Shown here in pieces: positions 21,200-31,834 of a DNA stretch of 64,000 nt. This stretch comes from Phascolarctos cinereus (Eukaryota; Chordata; Mammalia; Diprotodontia; Phascolarctidae). Numbering within the stretch: position 1 is the first letter of the stretch; every line of letters starts with the position of its first letter. The stretch is taken from positions 1,392,001-1,456,000 of the forward strand of contig NW_018343985.1 of the NCBI RefSeq assembly GCF_002099425.1. The letters are read 5' to 3'. The notes beneath the pieces were generated by a model. The model was not told the origin of the DNA, made no database searches, and saw only the letters and a program-made list of their open reading frames with translations. Made by a program: the position numbers and the translations under genes.

Positions 21200-21400
21200 T
21201 TTATATGGCACTCTACATGTATTATCTCATTTGAGCTACCTAAAAATCCTCTGAAATTTTTACTTCTGAGATTCTGAAAGAAGAAGCAATAGCACGCAAG
21301 AATTGCTTGTGTCTGGTCACACAAGTAATACATATCAGAGATGGAATTTTGACTGTTTCTGATACCAAGCCTAACACCATACCCCTGTTCTTCCCATAAG
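21200..21400 (-). mobile_element. MIR-type SINE (antisense), diverged
   Basis: 'TACATGTATTATCTCATTTG', 'GTCTGGTCACACAAGTAATA' and 'CAAGCCTAACACCATACCCC' fit the reverse complement of a MIR. 21401-21802 is unassigned. Confidence 0.65.
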
Positions 21401-21802
21401 TATGAGGCAGATGTATTTAAATCACTTTGCTTGGCCCTTTGCTATGTCTATAGCTATAGATCTAATCTTGTGTGTAATAGAGCTGTGTCCATACTCTTCC
21501 TAGGACATAGAGCCTTTGTTTTATTACACTGCTTCAACAAAGGGATATAAATAATTCATGCAATTCCCACAAGCATGTAACTTATAATCATTGTGTTCCT
21601 TAGGAACTGAGAGAATTCTAATAGTTATCAGCATGTGACTCAATAATTTTACTTCTAAAAAGTGGTAGCCATTCAGTCAGTCTCCAGATCTACAAGCTGT
21701 ATCAATATGAGGTGATAAGGAGCATCTACAGAATGACTGACTTACAAATTAAAGGGAATGATAATTCAGAGTATAACTACTTTCTTTCCTGGGAGGTTAT
21801 CT

Positions 21803-22185
21803 GTTAGATAGAAAGAACAGTTCACCTGGAATCAGATGACCTGTAATCAAATCCATTCCCTAAAAATTACTAACTCTATGATCTTGAGTATGACACTTTA
21901 ATGCAGCCCACTTCATGGACCTCAATTTCCACATCTGTAAAATGAGAGGATTGAACTAGATCAGCAGTGGGGAACCTGTGGCCTTGAGACCCCATGTGAC
22001 TTTCTAGGTCCTCAAGTGTGGCCCTTTGACTGAATCCAAACTTCACAGAACAAATCCCCTTAATAAAAGGATTTGTTCTGTTAAACTTGGACTCAGTAAA
22101 AGGCCACACCAAAGGACCTAGAAGGCACATGTGGCTTCAAGCCACAGGTTCCCCATCCCAAACTAAATATATGATGCTCAATATT
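21803..22185 (+). mobile_element. Ther-type SINE split by a DNA transposon
   Basis: The first part runs 'AGAAAGAACAGTTCACCTGG', 'CTCTATGATCTTGAGTATGA', 'CACATCTGTAAAATGAGAGG', and ends 'TTGAACTAGAT' at 21961. The SINE consensus would continue with its tail; instead a palindromic element occupies 21962-22160, after which 'AACTAAATATATGATGCTCA' resumes a tail-like sequence. Confidence 0.8.
21962..22160. mobile_element. Palindromic non-autonomous hAT-like DNA transposon
   Basis: The two halves are inverted copies: 'TGGGGAACCTGTGGCCTTGA' on the left against 'TCAAGCCACAGGTTCCCCAT' on the right. Arm similarity continues into the centre, around 'GATTTGTTCTG'. 8-bp flanks AACTAGAT (21954-21961) and AACTAAAT (22161-22168) match at 7 of 8 positions, the target-site size expected for hAT transposons. 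No transposase is present; movement would have depended on an autonomous partner. Confidence 0.88.
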
Positions 22186-23811
22186 GATTGACATGCTCTC
22201 TTGCCTAACATTTAACTGTTGAGAACTATTCAGCAAGATTTAGTAAACTTAAAATGCAGGAAAGCCATTATTGAAGTGTAAATTATCATCTAAAATTCCT
22301 TAAAAGATCTCAACTTGCCATATACTTCAATTCATGGAGGCAAAGGTGGAAAGACCCTGTTTCTTTCCTCTCCTGATGTGAATAATACCATCTTTAGACT
22401 AGACATCATTTCTGCTTAAATTGAGCAGTTTCATTCACCCTATTCTGGGTTACATTCTCTTTGCCATTTCTAACTTTCTCTGCTTTGTAGACATTGAATA
22501 AAACAAAGACGATTTGCCCTTATGCATGAAAATCAATGAAAGATTAGAAAGCCTCTTCTCCATCTCCAAGGTAAACTGCAGACCTGGACATTTTTTTCTA
22601 CTTCCAACACTATTTTTAAAGTAAGAAATTACTTGTACTGAGTTCATTCTACTGATAGGGATAATGTTGTCAACCAAATGACGTCCTTCTGCCAAGACTC
22701 ATAATAACAACAAATATTCTCAATATACTCTTTACCCTATGTTGGTGAACTGTGTTCTTTTTATGACAATAGATTTAAATATTCAATTTTAGGCTTCGTC
22801 TTGTTTTGGATTAGGACATTGACTTTCATGGTGTACTTTTGGTGTTTCAATATGGGTTCACTATTTCAAGAATTTGTGACATCGCTGGCATGAGTACCTC
22901 ACCTACCAAAACAGATATCATCAAATTATCGGATAGACTTTAAGAGTTGCTGTAGCCAAACAAACCGATAAACCAAACAAAAACCAAATAAACGACTGTG
23001 TAAGTGAATGATTACAATTAAAAGCAATCACATTGTTGTAAACCTCTCCAAAATTTAACTGAGCTAAGACTCACTTGACAGGTATACATGCCAAACTTAT
23101 AGGGCCTCCTCAAAGTCTTTCTAGCTTTAGAGGACCTGACAGAGTTAATATTTATGAGGTAGAGCCTTTGAGAACCTAAGATCAGACACACATATCTTCG
23201 TGAGGCTGTAACTTTAATGGAAGGTGCTTTTGATAAGTAACTTGATTATGTATAATTCCTTTAAAATACAAAATAACATTCAGATATTCAAGGCTCATTC
23301 TTCAATAGGTGCTTAGTTCTCTTTGATGACTAAAACCTTCTTTTTTTGATGGACACTTTCTTTTATTACTTCTTAAATATTTTTAAACTATATTTGACTG
23401 AAAAAAGAGAGGTAAACTGGCATAATCAATGGTTTTCAGGGTTTGCAGTTATGTTATTATGACTTGTGCAAGAGACAACCACCATGACTTCAGAGAACTC
23501 CTGAAAACTTATCTAATAATTCATAGAGAAGTTGTGATCTGTATTGATGGAGAGAGGTTCCACACCTGTAGTCACCTAGGTTTGTATTTTTTGCATATTT
23601 ATGTTGATTCAATGAATAACATGCCATCCTTTATCATCATTATTGCTGTTATTAATGTTGTTATTATTATTCTTAGTCTTCTGTCCTTTTATCAAAGAAT
23701 CAACTTTAAAAAAATTGTAGCTACCTACATTTCTTTTTGTTTCCACTCAAAATTGCTTTGCATTTTCATTGTTTATATTTTGTAGTTTTCTCTGTTCACT
23801 TTCATCAATCA
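22186..23811. other. Unassigned sequence
   Basis: About 1.6 kb with no repeat that I can name. The 118-aa frame at 23429-23785 is Ile/Leu/Val-rich and low in complexity at its end; I see no family signature and treat it as chance. Confidence 0.45.
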
Positions 23812-23915
23812 AGTACCTCCTTAAAGGCAGGGGTTCTTTGCTTTTGCCTTTGTATCCACAATACTCAATAAAATACATGGAAAGGAGCATTTTCTCAATA
23901 AACATATAATGAGTC
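23812..23915 (+). mobile_element. L2 LINE 3' tail
   Basis: 'TCCTTAAAGGCAGGGGTTCT', 'TTTGCCTTTGTATCCACAAT' and 'TTTTCTCAATAAACATATAA' are in L2 3'-end order. Confidence 0.75.
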
Positions 23916-23952
23916 ATCATCGTTATTATCCAATTTCGGGAAAATGCACATA

Positions 23953-24553
23953 CAGTGTCTCCCAGAAGTATTGGTGAATTTTAAGTTTTAATAACTTCAG
24001 AAGTACAAATGCTAAAAACTTACAAAAACCTTTGAAGGACTAGGTTTTAAAATGATAAAATAATGTTTTTTTTTAAATTAAAGTTCAACAAAACCATTAT
24101 CTTGTGCTTTAGTATAGCTTTAGTAAGTTTTTGAACACTGTTAAAACTTGCATCAGCTGCTGTTCTGGAATCAAAAGGATTGCATTTGTAATCCTGGATT
24201 GAAGATAAACCTTAGAGTAAGAGTTTTATGCAAATATGACAGTTCTGTCATGAGCCCACAATCAAAAGGTTAATTGAGGGAAGTTATGTGACTGAAGGAG
24301 CTAAGCAAGATGTCCTCCCCTTCTAATTAACTGGTCTGAGAAAGTAAAATCCAGACAATTTCCCATATGCAATGCCTAATAGCATGGTTCACATTCTTAA
24401 CATTAAGAGTAATATTTTATAATTCAAAATTCAAAAAGACTAAATAAGTGCAAAATAAAGTAAAAATAAACTTTCAAAATGTTTAAAGTTTGAAGCACAT
24501 AGTTCTGAAGTTATCAAAGCTTAAAACTGTACTAAGAATTTGGGGACAATCTG
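23953..24553. mobile_element. Mariner-like non-autonomous DNA transposon
   Basis: Terminal inverted repeats extend about 60 bp. Left, 'CAGTGTCTCCCAGAAGTATT' is followed by 'TTTTAAGTTTTAATAACTTC'. The reverse complement of the right end reads 'CAGATTGTCCCCAAATTCTT', then 'TTTTAAGCTTTGATAACTTC'. TA flanks both ends (23951-23952, 24554-24555), the Tc1/mariner target duplication. The 480-bp interior has no open transposase frame I can recognise, so it is an internally deleted or very decayed copy. Confidence 0.87.
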
Positions 24554-24555
24554 TA

Positions 24556-25027
24556 TTTTCAAATATAGATATATCTGTGGCATATATGTATATATGTATG
24601 CATATGTGTATGTGTGTTTATATAAGTATTATATAGATTCTATATTTTTCTGTATGTAAAAATAATCATTGAGACCATTCTGCAGACCTCTACATAAAGT
24701 GATTTTTTTATGTAATGTGAATTTACCCAAGAATGGGGAAGGCAAAGAAGGAGATAAGAAAAGGGCTGTGAATCTATGGAGTGAGCTGGCCAGCACAGGG
24801 TTCAAGGACACCTCAGAGTTGGTGACAGGAGATATGTGGGACACAAATAAGAGAGAATGGGCCGTGGGACCATATCCAGGGTGGGGCTGATTGGTAGTAG
24901 GGACCTTGGGAAAAGAGACACAAGGTCATGAACCAAGACCCAGATCAGGGGGTTGTCAGTGTCTCCTGGATGTCTATTTCTGCTTTCACTTTGAGGATTT
25001 TTGCATTTGTTTGTGTTGGGGGGAGGC
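24556..25027. other. TA-rich patch, then unassigned G-richer segment
   Basis: 24556-24650 is TATG/TATA-rich. 24700-25027 is visibly richer in G than its surroundings and purine-biased ('GGGAAGGCAAAGAAGGAGAT', 'GTGGGACCATATCCAGGGTG'). I can assign no family. A 73-aa frame (24669-24890) shows no domain. Confidence 0.45.
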
Positions 25028-25200
25028 GCTGTAGTCAGACCTTCCCCTTAGGAAGATTAATTTAACAACTGAATGAAGGCTAGGCTAGACTAGAAGTTGG
25101 TTTGAGGCAGGAAGACCAAGCAGCAGGATGTTGCAATAGTCTAGGTGTGAGGTTTTGAGCATCTCAGGGTGCTAACAGTGCAAGAAGGGATAAGGAGGTA
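25028..25200 (-). mobile_element. L2 LINE fragment (antisense)
   Basis: The plus strand has 'GTCAGACCTTCCCCTTAGGA', 'TTGAGGCAGGAAGACCAAGC' and 'TGTTGCAATAGTCTAGGTGT'. This is the reverse complement of the L2 coding stretch around 'DYCN'. The following 100 bp is a TA/CATA microsatellite (25201-25300). Confidence 0.8.
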
Positions 25201-25300
25201 ATATGTATACACAAATACTTACATACACACATACAGTATTTTTATCTATTATATAGATATAGTATGTATACATGTATATGTACAATACATGTAGATGTTT

Positions 25301-25706
25301 CTGCTGAAAAATAGGTGAGTAAATATCATTTATATGAAGAAAAAAACAACCTAAACCATTATTTTGTTATCATCTCCCTTTCCTTTTAAAATTATAAAAG
25401 TTGGTCACAACACAGGCTACCATCACTCAGGAATCCACATATCTAGGTCCCTGCTTGTCATCATGTCTCAGAAGCATGAACTTATGAGCTATGGATTAAT
25501 ATTGGCATGGACCTAAATGTTAGCCTCTGGATTTGAAAGTATCCAATAAAGGCTGTTAGGGATCTAGATAGATTGTAATCTAAGAACTGTTTTGAAAGGT
25601 TAACAGTATCAGAAGTATGTAGAAATGTTTTTATCCTTTTTTGGTTGGGTGGGGGTCATCAAAGAGGAAGTGGTGGAATCTCATTTGAAACCATTAACCC
25701 TTCTAT
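25301..25706. other. Unassigned sequence
   Basis: No element recognised. Confidence 0.5.
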
Positions 25707-25719
25707 AGCAAGTGGGATT

Positions 25720-25837
25720 GTTTTTTGCGGGGCTAGGCAATGGGGTTAAGTGACTGGCCCAGGTTCACACAGCTAGTGAGTGCTATGTGTCTGAGGCTGC
25801 ATTTGAACTCAGGTCCTCTGCACCACCTAGCTGCCCC
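25720..25837 (-). mobile_element. Short tRNA-headed SINE (antisense) with target duplication
   Basis: The plus strand begins 'TTTTTTGCGGGGCTAGGCAA', passes 'TCACACAGCTAGTGAGTGCT', and ends 'CACCACCTAGCTGCCCC'. Flanks 'AGCAAGTGGGATT' (25707-25719) and 'AACAAGCAGGAATT' (25838-25851) look like a decayed target-site duplication. An internal segment of the head ('ctgactcc...') is missing. Confidence 0.85.
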
Positions 25838-25851
25838 AACAAGCAGGAATT

Positions 25852-26305
25852 TTCCAGAGGTGGAATGAGAATAATGACTTGTAGTTATGATTGGAAACTG
25901 TATGGATTTGGATCAGTTTCTCTGAGGTAAATCTGAGTCAAGATTGATGAAAGCTTCTTTTACCCTTTGACATGAATCTCTTAGAAGTTGACAAATAACC
26001 AGTTTCAAATTACATGATAGGGCAATGACTTACTTGTCAGGTCTCTTGAGGTTCAAATGTCATAGAAACTGTATGCTCTTCTGACCCATAGTCTCCCAGA
26101 ATGCCTTTTAAAGTAAATGAAAATCACAAAGAATGGCTACCTCCTCAAGAAATAAAGACCTGTACCAGTGTTTCTTGGTCACAAACTATACAAAGAAAAT
26201 GATTGAAAATTTCTAGAATAAAACATAACTTTAATATTTAAAATTATTCAATTACTATACATTTTTGCCCATTTTTAAATATACAAAAAAGTCCATTCCT
26301 TCTCT
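25852..26305. other. Unassigned sequence
   Basis: No element recognised. Confidence 0.5.
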
Positions 26306-26329
26306 GATTGCTCTCTGTCTCTGTCTCTC

Positions 26330-26368
<39 letters not shown>

Positions 26369-26392
26369 CTCTGTCTCTTTTTTCCTCTCTCA
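26306..26392. repeat. CT/CTAT microsatellite
   Basis: CTGT/CT units surround a pure CTAT block (about 26330-26367). Confidence 0.95.
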
Positions 26393-26489
26393 CCATCTTT
26401 CAATTCTCCTGCTATTCTGATTAGGGACCATTTATAAACAGGAGTCCTTTGAAGGACCGACTTGGTATTTTGAGTATGTATTCTTTCTT

Positions 26490-27010
26490 TGTTTAGCTAT
26501 CTATTTGTTAATGTATTTAGCATTTTCTCAATTTTCTGGTTTGCTGGTATCTATAAAGAACAGCCCTTTAATGGGTGGAGAGCTTTTGCTTGTGGTTTTA
26601 AATACCTAAAGAACAATGTCCCATCACATTTTAAAATGAATAATTGGTTTCTAAATTGCCTTTGCATTCATTTTACAAATGGCACACTGGAGATGGTTTG
26701 AATATGATATTGTCCATAGGCCTATTTAATAGATTAGCTGAGTACATTTGAGCAGCACCTTGCCCATCTGTGTTATTGTGACTTTCGTTAATCTATTTTT
26801 CTGTCTCATCCTGTCACATTTCTAAAGGCAGTTATGAAAAAATGCATTTACTAGCATAAGAGAAAAAAAATAATTGTGTTAGGAAATTTGTTTACCAGAA
26901 GGAATAACTGTGCCTGAAATTAATGGCTCCATAGAATAATTAGTTTATAAGGTATCCAATTATTTTCCCCTTTTAGACTTCTAAATGAAGATATGAAGTC
27001 ACAGAGATCT
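26490..27010. other. Repeat-free block, candidate conserved non-coding element
   Basis: No recognisable repeat. It shows motif-like strings such as 'CCTAAAGAACAATGTCCC' (SOX-like AACAAT), 'GCCTATTTAATAGATTAG' and 'GAATAATTAGTTTATAAGG'. The 70-aa frame (26489-26701) is not supported as coding. 27011-27947 is also without a recognised element, apart from a G run at about 27169-27178. Confidence 0.4.
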
Positions 27011-27947
27011 ACGTTGCCAATAAAGTCAGATGTTTCTATATTTAATAAGTTGAGTTTATGGTTCTACCCAGACTAAAACTAATATAATATTTTGTTTTTA
27101 TGTATCACTTCTCTTCTCAAGTGCTATAGAATGCCTCACTAATCATCGCACTTTTCCAGTGGGGTTTGGGGGGGGGGGTGCTTGAATTGAACACACTATG
27201 TAAAGTATGCTAATATCCATCAAAATGAAAAATTTTGTTAAAATCTCCATTGGGCCAGGATTAAATTCCCACCTCTCCTATATTAAACTCATTCACGTAC
27301 TATTTTTAAAACTATAACCTTGACTTACTACAGACTTGTTAACAGAGCTTTTTTTTTTCTTTCTAAAATCATTCCACTCTCATGGCTTTCTACTGTAGTG
27401 AACATTGGAATGGTTCGAAGGGTTAATTCTGACTCAATGGTCCTTGAGAAATAGCCATTCCTCCTTATTGAGAATCCCAAGTTTGGCCGCTTGTAGGCAG
27501 TTTGTCATATTGTTGTCCAAATACTTTATCCTCTTGAATAATACCTGTCACAATTTTGAGACAGAATCCAGAAGCATTTTCCCCCACACAATTACACTTA
27601 TCCTCTTTTCCTTACTCCTTTCCATACCATGGCCCCCTCCTTTCTCAAAAACACTGCCTTGATGGTTGTGTTTTTAGGGCCTCTAATAGCACCAGTTCTG
27701 TTTCTAGAAGCAGAATGCTCCCAACCACTACTTAAAGTTTTTCCTTTTACTAAAACCCATTTTCATTTTTTTTCATTAAGGAACAATTTCAAAATCAAAT
27801 AATATGTAATTTGTCATAATAAAGGTGGGAAGAATTTAAATAAAAGATATGCCATTACCTGGTCACTGGTGGTTCAGGGAAAGGACATTTTAGATCAAGA
27901 TTTAAACGTAAACTCAGAGGCATCAAATCCACCTTACAACCAAACTA

Positions 27948-28208
27948 GCTGTTTTCTTTGTCTTAAACTTGTTACCATATATCACTTCCTTCAGTGCCTT
28001 CTAACTTAGATCTTCCCCTCTGAGTAGAATTCATTCCCTCCTCATCCTAACTTTACAGGAATCTCATTTTTCTTCAAGATTCATCTCATGTTCCACCTGT
28101 AATGGTAAACATATCTTGAAGATACTTACCTGTTTACATGCTGCATTCCCGCAATAGAAAGCAAGTTCTTTGACAGGATGACCTATTTTCCCTTTTGCCC
28201 AGCATTCA
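27948..28208 (+). mobile_element. L2 LINE 3' end
   Basis: 'ACTTCCTTCAGTGCCTTCTA', 'CTTCAAGATTCATCTCATG', 'AATAGAAAGCAAGTTCTTTG' and 'CCTTTTGCCCAGCATTCACT' follow the L2 end, truncated at the RTE fragment that follows. Confidence 0.65.
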
Positions 28209-28212
28209 CTGT

Positions 28213-29045
28213 ATTATGGAAAAAAAGCAAGACAGTTCCAGAAAACAAAAACAAAAATTTATTTCTGTTTCATTGACTATCCTAAAGCCTTTGACTGTGT
28301 GGATCACAACAAAATGTGCCAAGTCCTCAAAGAGATAGGAATACCAGATCATTTTACTTGTCTCCTGAAGAACCTGTATGTGGTCCAAGTATCAACAATT
28401 AGAATCAAACATAGAACTAGTTATTGCTGTAAATTGGAAAAGGAGTATGACAAGATTGTATGTTATTACCTGATTTATTTAACTTGTGTCCAGAGTACAT
28501 CATGCAAATTGCCAGGCTGGAAGAATAAAAAGCTAGAATTAAAGATGTTGGGCAGAAATACCAACAATCTCAGATATGCAGATGATACTACTGTGATGGC
28601 AGAAAGTGAAGACAAATTAAGAAACTTCTTGATGAAGGTGAAAGAAGAAAATGTAAAAGCTGGATTGAAGCTTACCAAAAAAGAAAAAACAAAAAGAAAC
28701 AAAAAAACCCAAACCAAACCAAAACAAAGATCTTGGCTACCGGTTGCATCAGTTCATTTCCTAGCAGATAAAGGGAGAAGAAATGGAAGCAGTGGCAGAT
28801 TCTATATTCTTGGCCCTAAGACCACTGTAGATGGTAACTGCAGCCATGAAATTGAAACATGCTTGCTTCTTAGAAGGAAAGCTATAGCAAATCTTTACAG
28901 AATACTAAAAAGTGGAGACATCACCTTGCCACAAAGGTCCTTATGGTCAAAGCTATGGTTTTTCCAGTCTCAAGGTATAGCTATAAGAGTTGGGCTATAA
29001 GGAAAGTTGAGCTCCTCAAAGTCAACACATTTGTGCTGAAAAATA
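28213..29045 (+). mobile_element. RTE-type LINE fragment, reverse transcriptase domain
   Basis: Encodes part of an RTE/BovB-class reverse transcriptase, the retrotransposon family whose 3' end the MAR1 SINEs share. Visible motifs in order: FIDYPKAFDCVDHN (28270-28311, RT motif A region), NNLRYADDTTVMAESED (YADD catalytic box at 28575-28586), KVKEENVKAGLKL, then GNCSHEIETCLLLRRKA and RILKSGDITLP. A second frame (from 28943) gives MVKAMVFPVSRYSYKSWAIR, matching the family's VKAMVFPV..YGCESW, so a frameshift near 28940 separates them. The region between motifs A and YADD is shortened, and a Lys-rich segment replaces sequence after KLTKK. It is dead and 5'-truncated: no endonuclease domain is present. 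One frame stays open for 233 codons (28299-29000). Confidence 0.9.
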
Positions 29046-29127
29046 AACAACTCTCCATAAACAAATTAAAGGATAAATTGGAGATACCCTTGGAATTCTC
29101 TACCTTTTCACTTCTTCCTTCTAGATA

Positions 29128-29315
29128 ATACATATTTTATGTTATTTGCTCCTTACAATAACTTTTGGGTGATATTATTACCCCCAGTTTACAAAGTAGG
29201 AAACTAAGTCTGAGAAGTTAAGGGACTAGTCCAGGTTAACACAGTGTCTGATAGGTGATTTGAATTTGGTTTTTCCTGACTTCAATTCCCCCTCTAAAAG
29301 AGAACCTTGCATCCT
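29128..29315 (-). mobile_element. MIR-type SINE (antisense)
   Basis: 'TTACAATAACTTTTGGGTGA', 'ACCCCCAGTTTACAAAGTAG', 'GGTTTTTCCTGACTTCAATT': reverse complement of MIR tail to head. Confidence 0.8.
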
Positions 29316-29394
29316 CTTACAGAAACTGGAATTTATTGTCTCTCTTTATGGGCCATCTTTTGCTGGATGCCCTTCTTAATCCATTTAGTTGAAA

Positions 29395-29602
29395 GTGCTC
29401 ACTTAATCTTTTTCAAGTTCTCCAGTATATTCTCATCTATTTCCATGTTCAATCTTCCAAGAAGAATATAAGAACTCCCTGGAGAGAGTATTATATTTTT
29501 CATTGTGTCTTTTCATCTCCAGTGCTTAGCCCACTGCTTTGTATATACTAGGTGCTTAACAGATGCTTGTGCTCATAGCCAGCACTCAATAAATCTTTAG
29601 AT
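29395..29602 (+). mobile_element. L2 LINE 3' tail
   Basis: 'TCATCTCCAGTGCTTAGCCC' and 'ACTAGGTGCTTAACAGATGC', then a second tail-like 'AGCACTCAATAAATC'. Upstream (29395-29500) is consistent with L2 but more diverged. Confidence 0.7.
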
Positions 29603-29639
29603 CATGTATATTAATCCTTAAGAAAAACTTTGAAAATTT

Positions 29640-30720
29640 ATAGCAGTGAAAATAGACCTTGCCAAATGCTAGTGGAAACAAAATATTCCGGATGTGTAGG
29701 TTTTTTTCTTTTCTGTCAATTATTTTAAGCATTTAAAATAATGTGCTTGAGAAGCTAGTATGCATTGGAAAATGTCATTCAGATTGAAAACCAAATATGA
29801 AATGTCTGGCATACTCTTTACGTCCAGATCGAAAGCTTTTGAATTAATACTATGAGCTGCTTACTTCTGGCTGCGGTTATGCAATTTTTGCTATTCTCCA
29901 TGTTTCTGAAATGAAGATTCAAGAGTCGAATCCACAGGTCAACATCTTGGTTTATTTAAGGTATAATCACAGGATAGAAAGGCTGTTCTCAAAGTATCTT
30001 TGAAAACTACTCTAATTTTTATTTGAATAAAATTCCTTTTTCCTCCTAAAGGAATGAATATTCCTAACTATTCTTTCTACTTATCCTCAGATGAATTTTA
30101 GTTATTTAAAATCATTTCTTCCAATTAGAAAAACTATGCAAATGAATTCATTAAGGGTAACTATAGCAAATGAGTCTCCTTTTACTCAGTTGAATCTATC
30201 AGTTGACATTAATAAAAGTTAATCAAGACATCACTTTGAGAAGGATTTCTAAAATATTTCAGTTTGGTAATTCTAATGTTACCACTTATTTTTTTTCTCC
30301 ATTATGAATTTAAAGGTCTGTCTCTACAGGGAAAATATACTTGCATCTCAAAGAAAGACAAATAAAGTCAAAAGGAAAAAAAAATCCAAATATAACTATG
30401 AATTTTAAAACCATAGTGACTATTCCAGGTTTCATTGAAGGGACAATGATTCCCAGCTGTGTGATTAATTCCTACTTTATAATCTGTGCTCTTTTCTTCT
30501 TCTTATGACCATCATCTATTTTAACATATGCTATAACCAGAGCTTTGCCTGGAATTGACTCACTGGACAAAGAATAGCTACAAAAATCAGGGAGGGGGAT
30601 AAACAGAATTTAATCAAAACTGATGTGGAGTTAATTTCCCATAGAATCCCATATTGCTAGAGCATTGTGCTCCTAGAAGACACACTACTTTTGATAATGG
30701 TACGGGTCAACGGTTTCATC
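29640..30720. other. Repeat-free block, candidate conserved non-coding element
   Basis: About 1.1 kb with no recognisable mobile element. Motif-rich strings include 'TGGCTGCGGTTATGCAATTT', 'GAATTAATACTATGAGCTGC', 'CAATTATTTTAAGCATTTAA' and a perfect octamer ATGCAAAT at 30136-30143 next to 'GAATTCATTAAGGG'. No long open frame. Regulatory function is inference only. Confidence 0.4.
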
Positions 30721-30754
30721 CAATTGAGCTTTTTTATTTTTCCCTCCCCTTAGA

Positions 30755-30900
30755 GCATTTATAGCCCTTTCCATCTTAAAAGCACTTTCAAACTGTCAGC
30801 CAGCTAGTCCTCACGACACCCCTTTGAGCTAGGTAACTATTATTTTCCTCATTTTACGCTTGGGAAAATGAAAGCTGAAAAGCTGAATCGCTTCTTATTG
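30755..30900 (-). mobile_element. MIR-type SINE (antisense)
   Basis: 'TTAAAAGCACTTTCAAACTG', 'CTAGTCCTCACGACACCCC', 'TTTTCCTCATTTTACGCTTG': reverse complement of the MIR 3' part. Confidence 0.65.
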
Positions 30901-31019
30901 CTTTAGTGAGGCCTTGAGGATGTTGAATTCTCACAGGGCTCCTGTGTTTGGATTCTTTGGGCAAATTTCTCTTTAAGCTGAAGGTCTGAGGATTCCCAGT
31001 CAAATGAGCCTGATTTAGT

Positions 31020-31370
31020 TGGCCATTCATCCAGTGTTTATTGAATGCTTACTATGCATGGGGTTCCATGTTAAGACCTGTGAGAGATAAAACATTAAAT
31101 GGGAAGGAATCCTTCTCCTCAGAGAGAGGGAACTGTGAAGAGTCCAGAAATCATGAAAAGGCTAATGGATTTAAAGCTGAAATTGGCCTTAAAGATCTAG
31201 TCCAGTCTCCTTATTTTAGAAATAAGAGAGTTGAGTAGCAGGATGGTGAAATAGTTGCCCAAAGCCATGCAGACTCTTAACCTAGGGCTTTTTAAGTGCA
31301 TCTTGCTCCCATTGGGACTTAAGGTAGTACCTGACACCTGATAAGTGTTTAATAAATATTTGTCTCTTTG
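31020..31370. mobile_element. Cluster of L2 tail (minus), CR1/L3 (plus) and L2 tail (plus)
   Basis: 31025-31140 reads as antisense L2 end ('GTGTTTATTGAATGCTTACT'). 31165-31290 is a CR1/L3 3' end ('CCTTAAAGATCTAGTCCAGT', 'GAAATAAGAGAGTTGAG'). 31320-31365 ends as an L2 sense tail ('CCTGATAAGTGTTTAATAAA'). Confidence 0.7.
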
Positions 31371-31479
31371 TGTATATATTATACATTCTCTGCCCTATAT
31401 TCTTTCCTCATATTGTCTAAAATTGTATGCATCAGGTGTCTTAAGAGAGATTAAAAGCTAAATGTTATGAAAATTCAGA

Positions 31480-31600
31480 GAGACAGAGAATACATCTTTC
31501 TGATGGGAACAGAGAGGGCTTCATGAAGAAGGTGATATCTGAATTTGGGATGGGATATATTTGAAGAGGTGGAGATTCTGTAGAGTTCAATTAAATTTGA
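31480..31600 (-). mobile_element. L2 LINE fragment (antisense)
   Basis: 'GAGGGCTTCATGAAGAAGGT' and 'GATATCTGAATTTGGGATGG' are the reverse complement of the L2 'ccttcttcatgaagccctc' region. Confidence 0.65.
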
Positions 31601-31629
31601 TGAATAATTATTTAGTAACCATTTGGATG

Positions 31630-31775
31630 TATCACTCCTAGCCCTGTGACCCTGGGCAAGTCACTTTACAGCTGTCTACCTTAACTTCCTCAACTGTAAA
31701 ATGAGGATGGTAATAGTACTTAGCAGTGCCTAACACAATGTCTGGCATAGAGTAGGTGCTTAACAAATGAGTATT
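31630..31775 (+). mobile_element. MIR-type SINE
   Basis: 'GCCCTGTGACCCTGGGCAAG', 'TTCCTCAACTGTAAAATGAG', 'GTCTGGCATAGAGTAGGTGC'. The 5' head is missing. Confidence 0.88.
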
Positions 31776-31834
31776 TCCTTCTGCTTTTCCTTCCTTTTCT
31801 TTCCCTTCCACAATCAGTGAATGACCATTTATAA

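Noticed and set aside
28299-29000. 233-aa frame as a host gene
   Set aside because: Its motifs (CVDHN, YADD, DITLP) identify an RTE LINE remnant, and the copy lacks its endonuclease part and is frameshifted.
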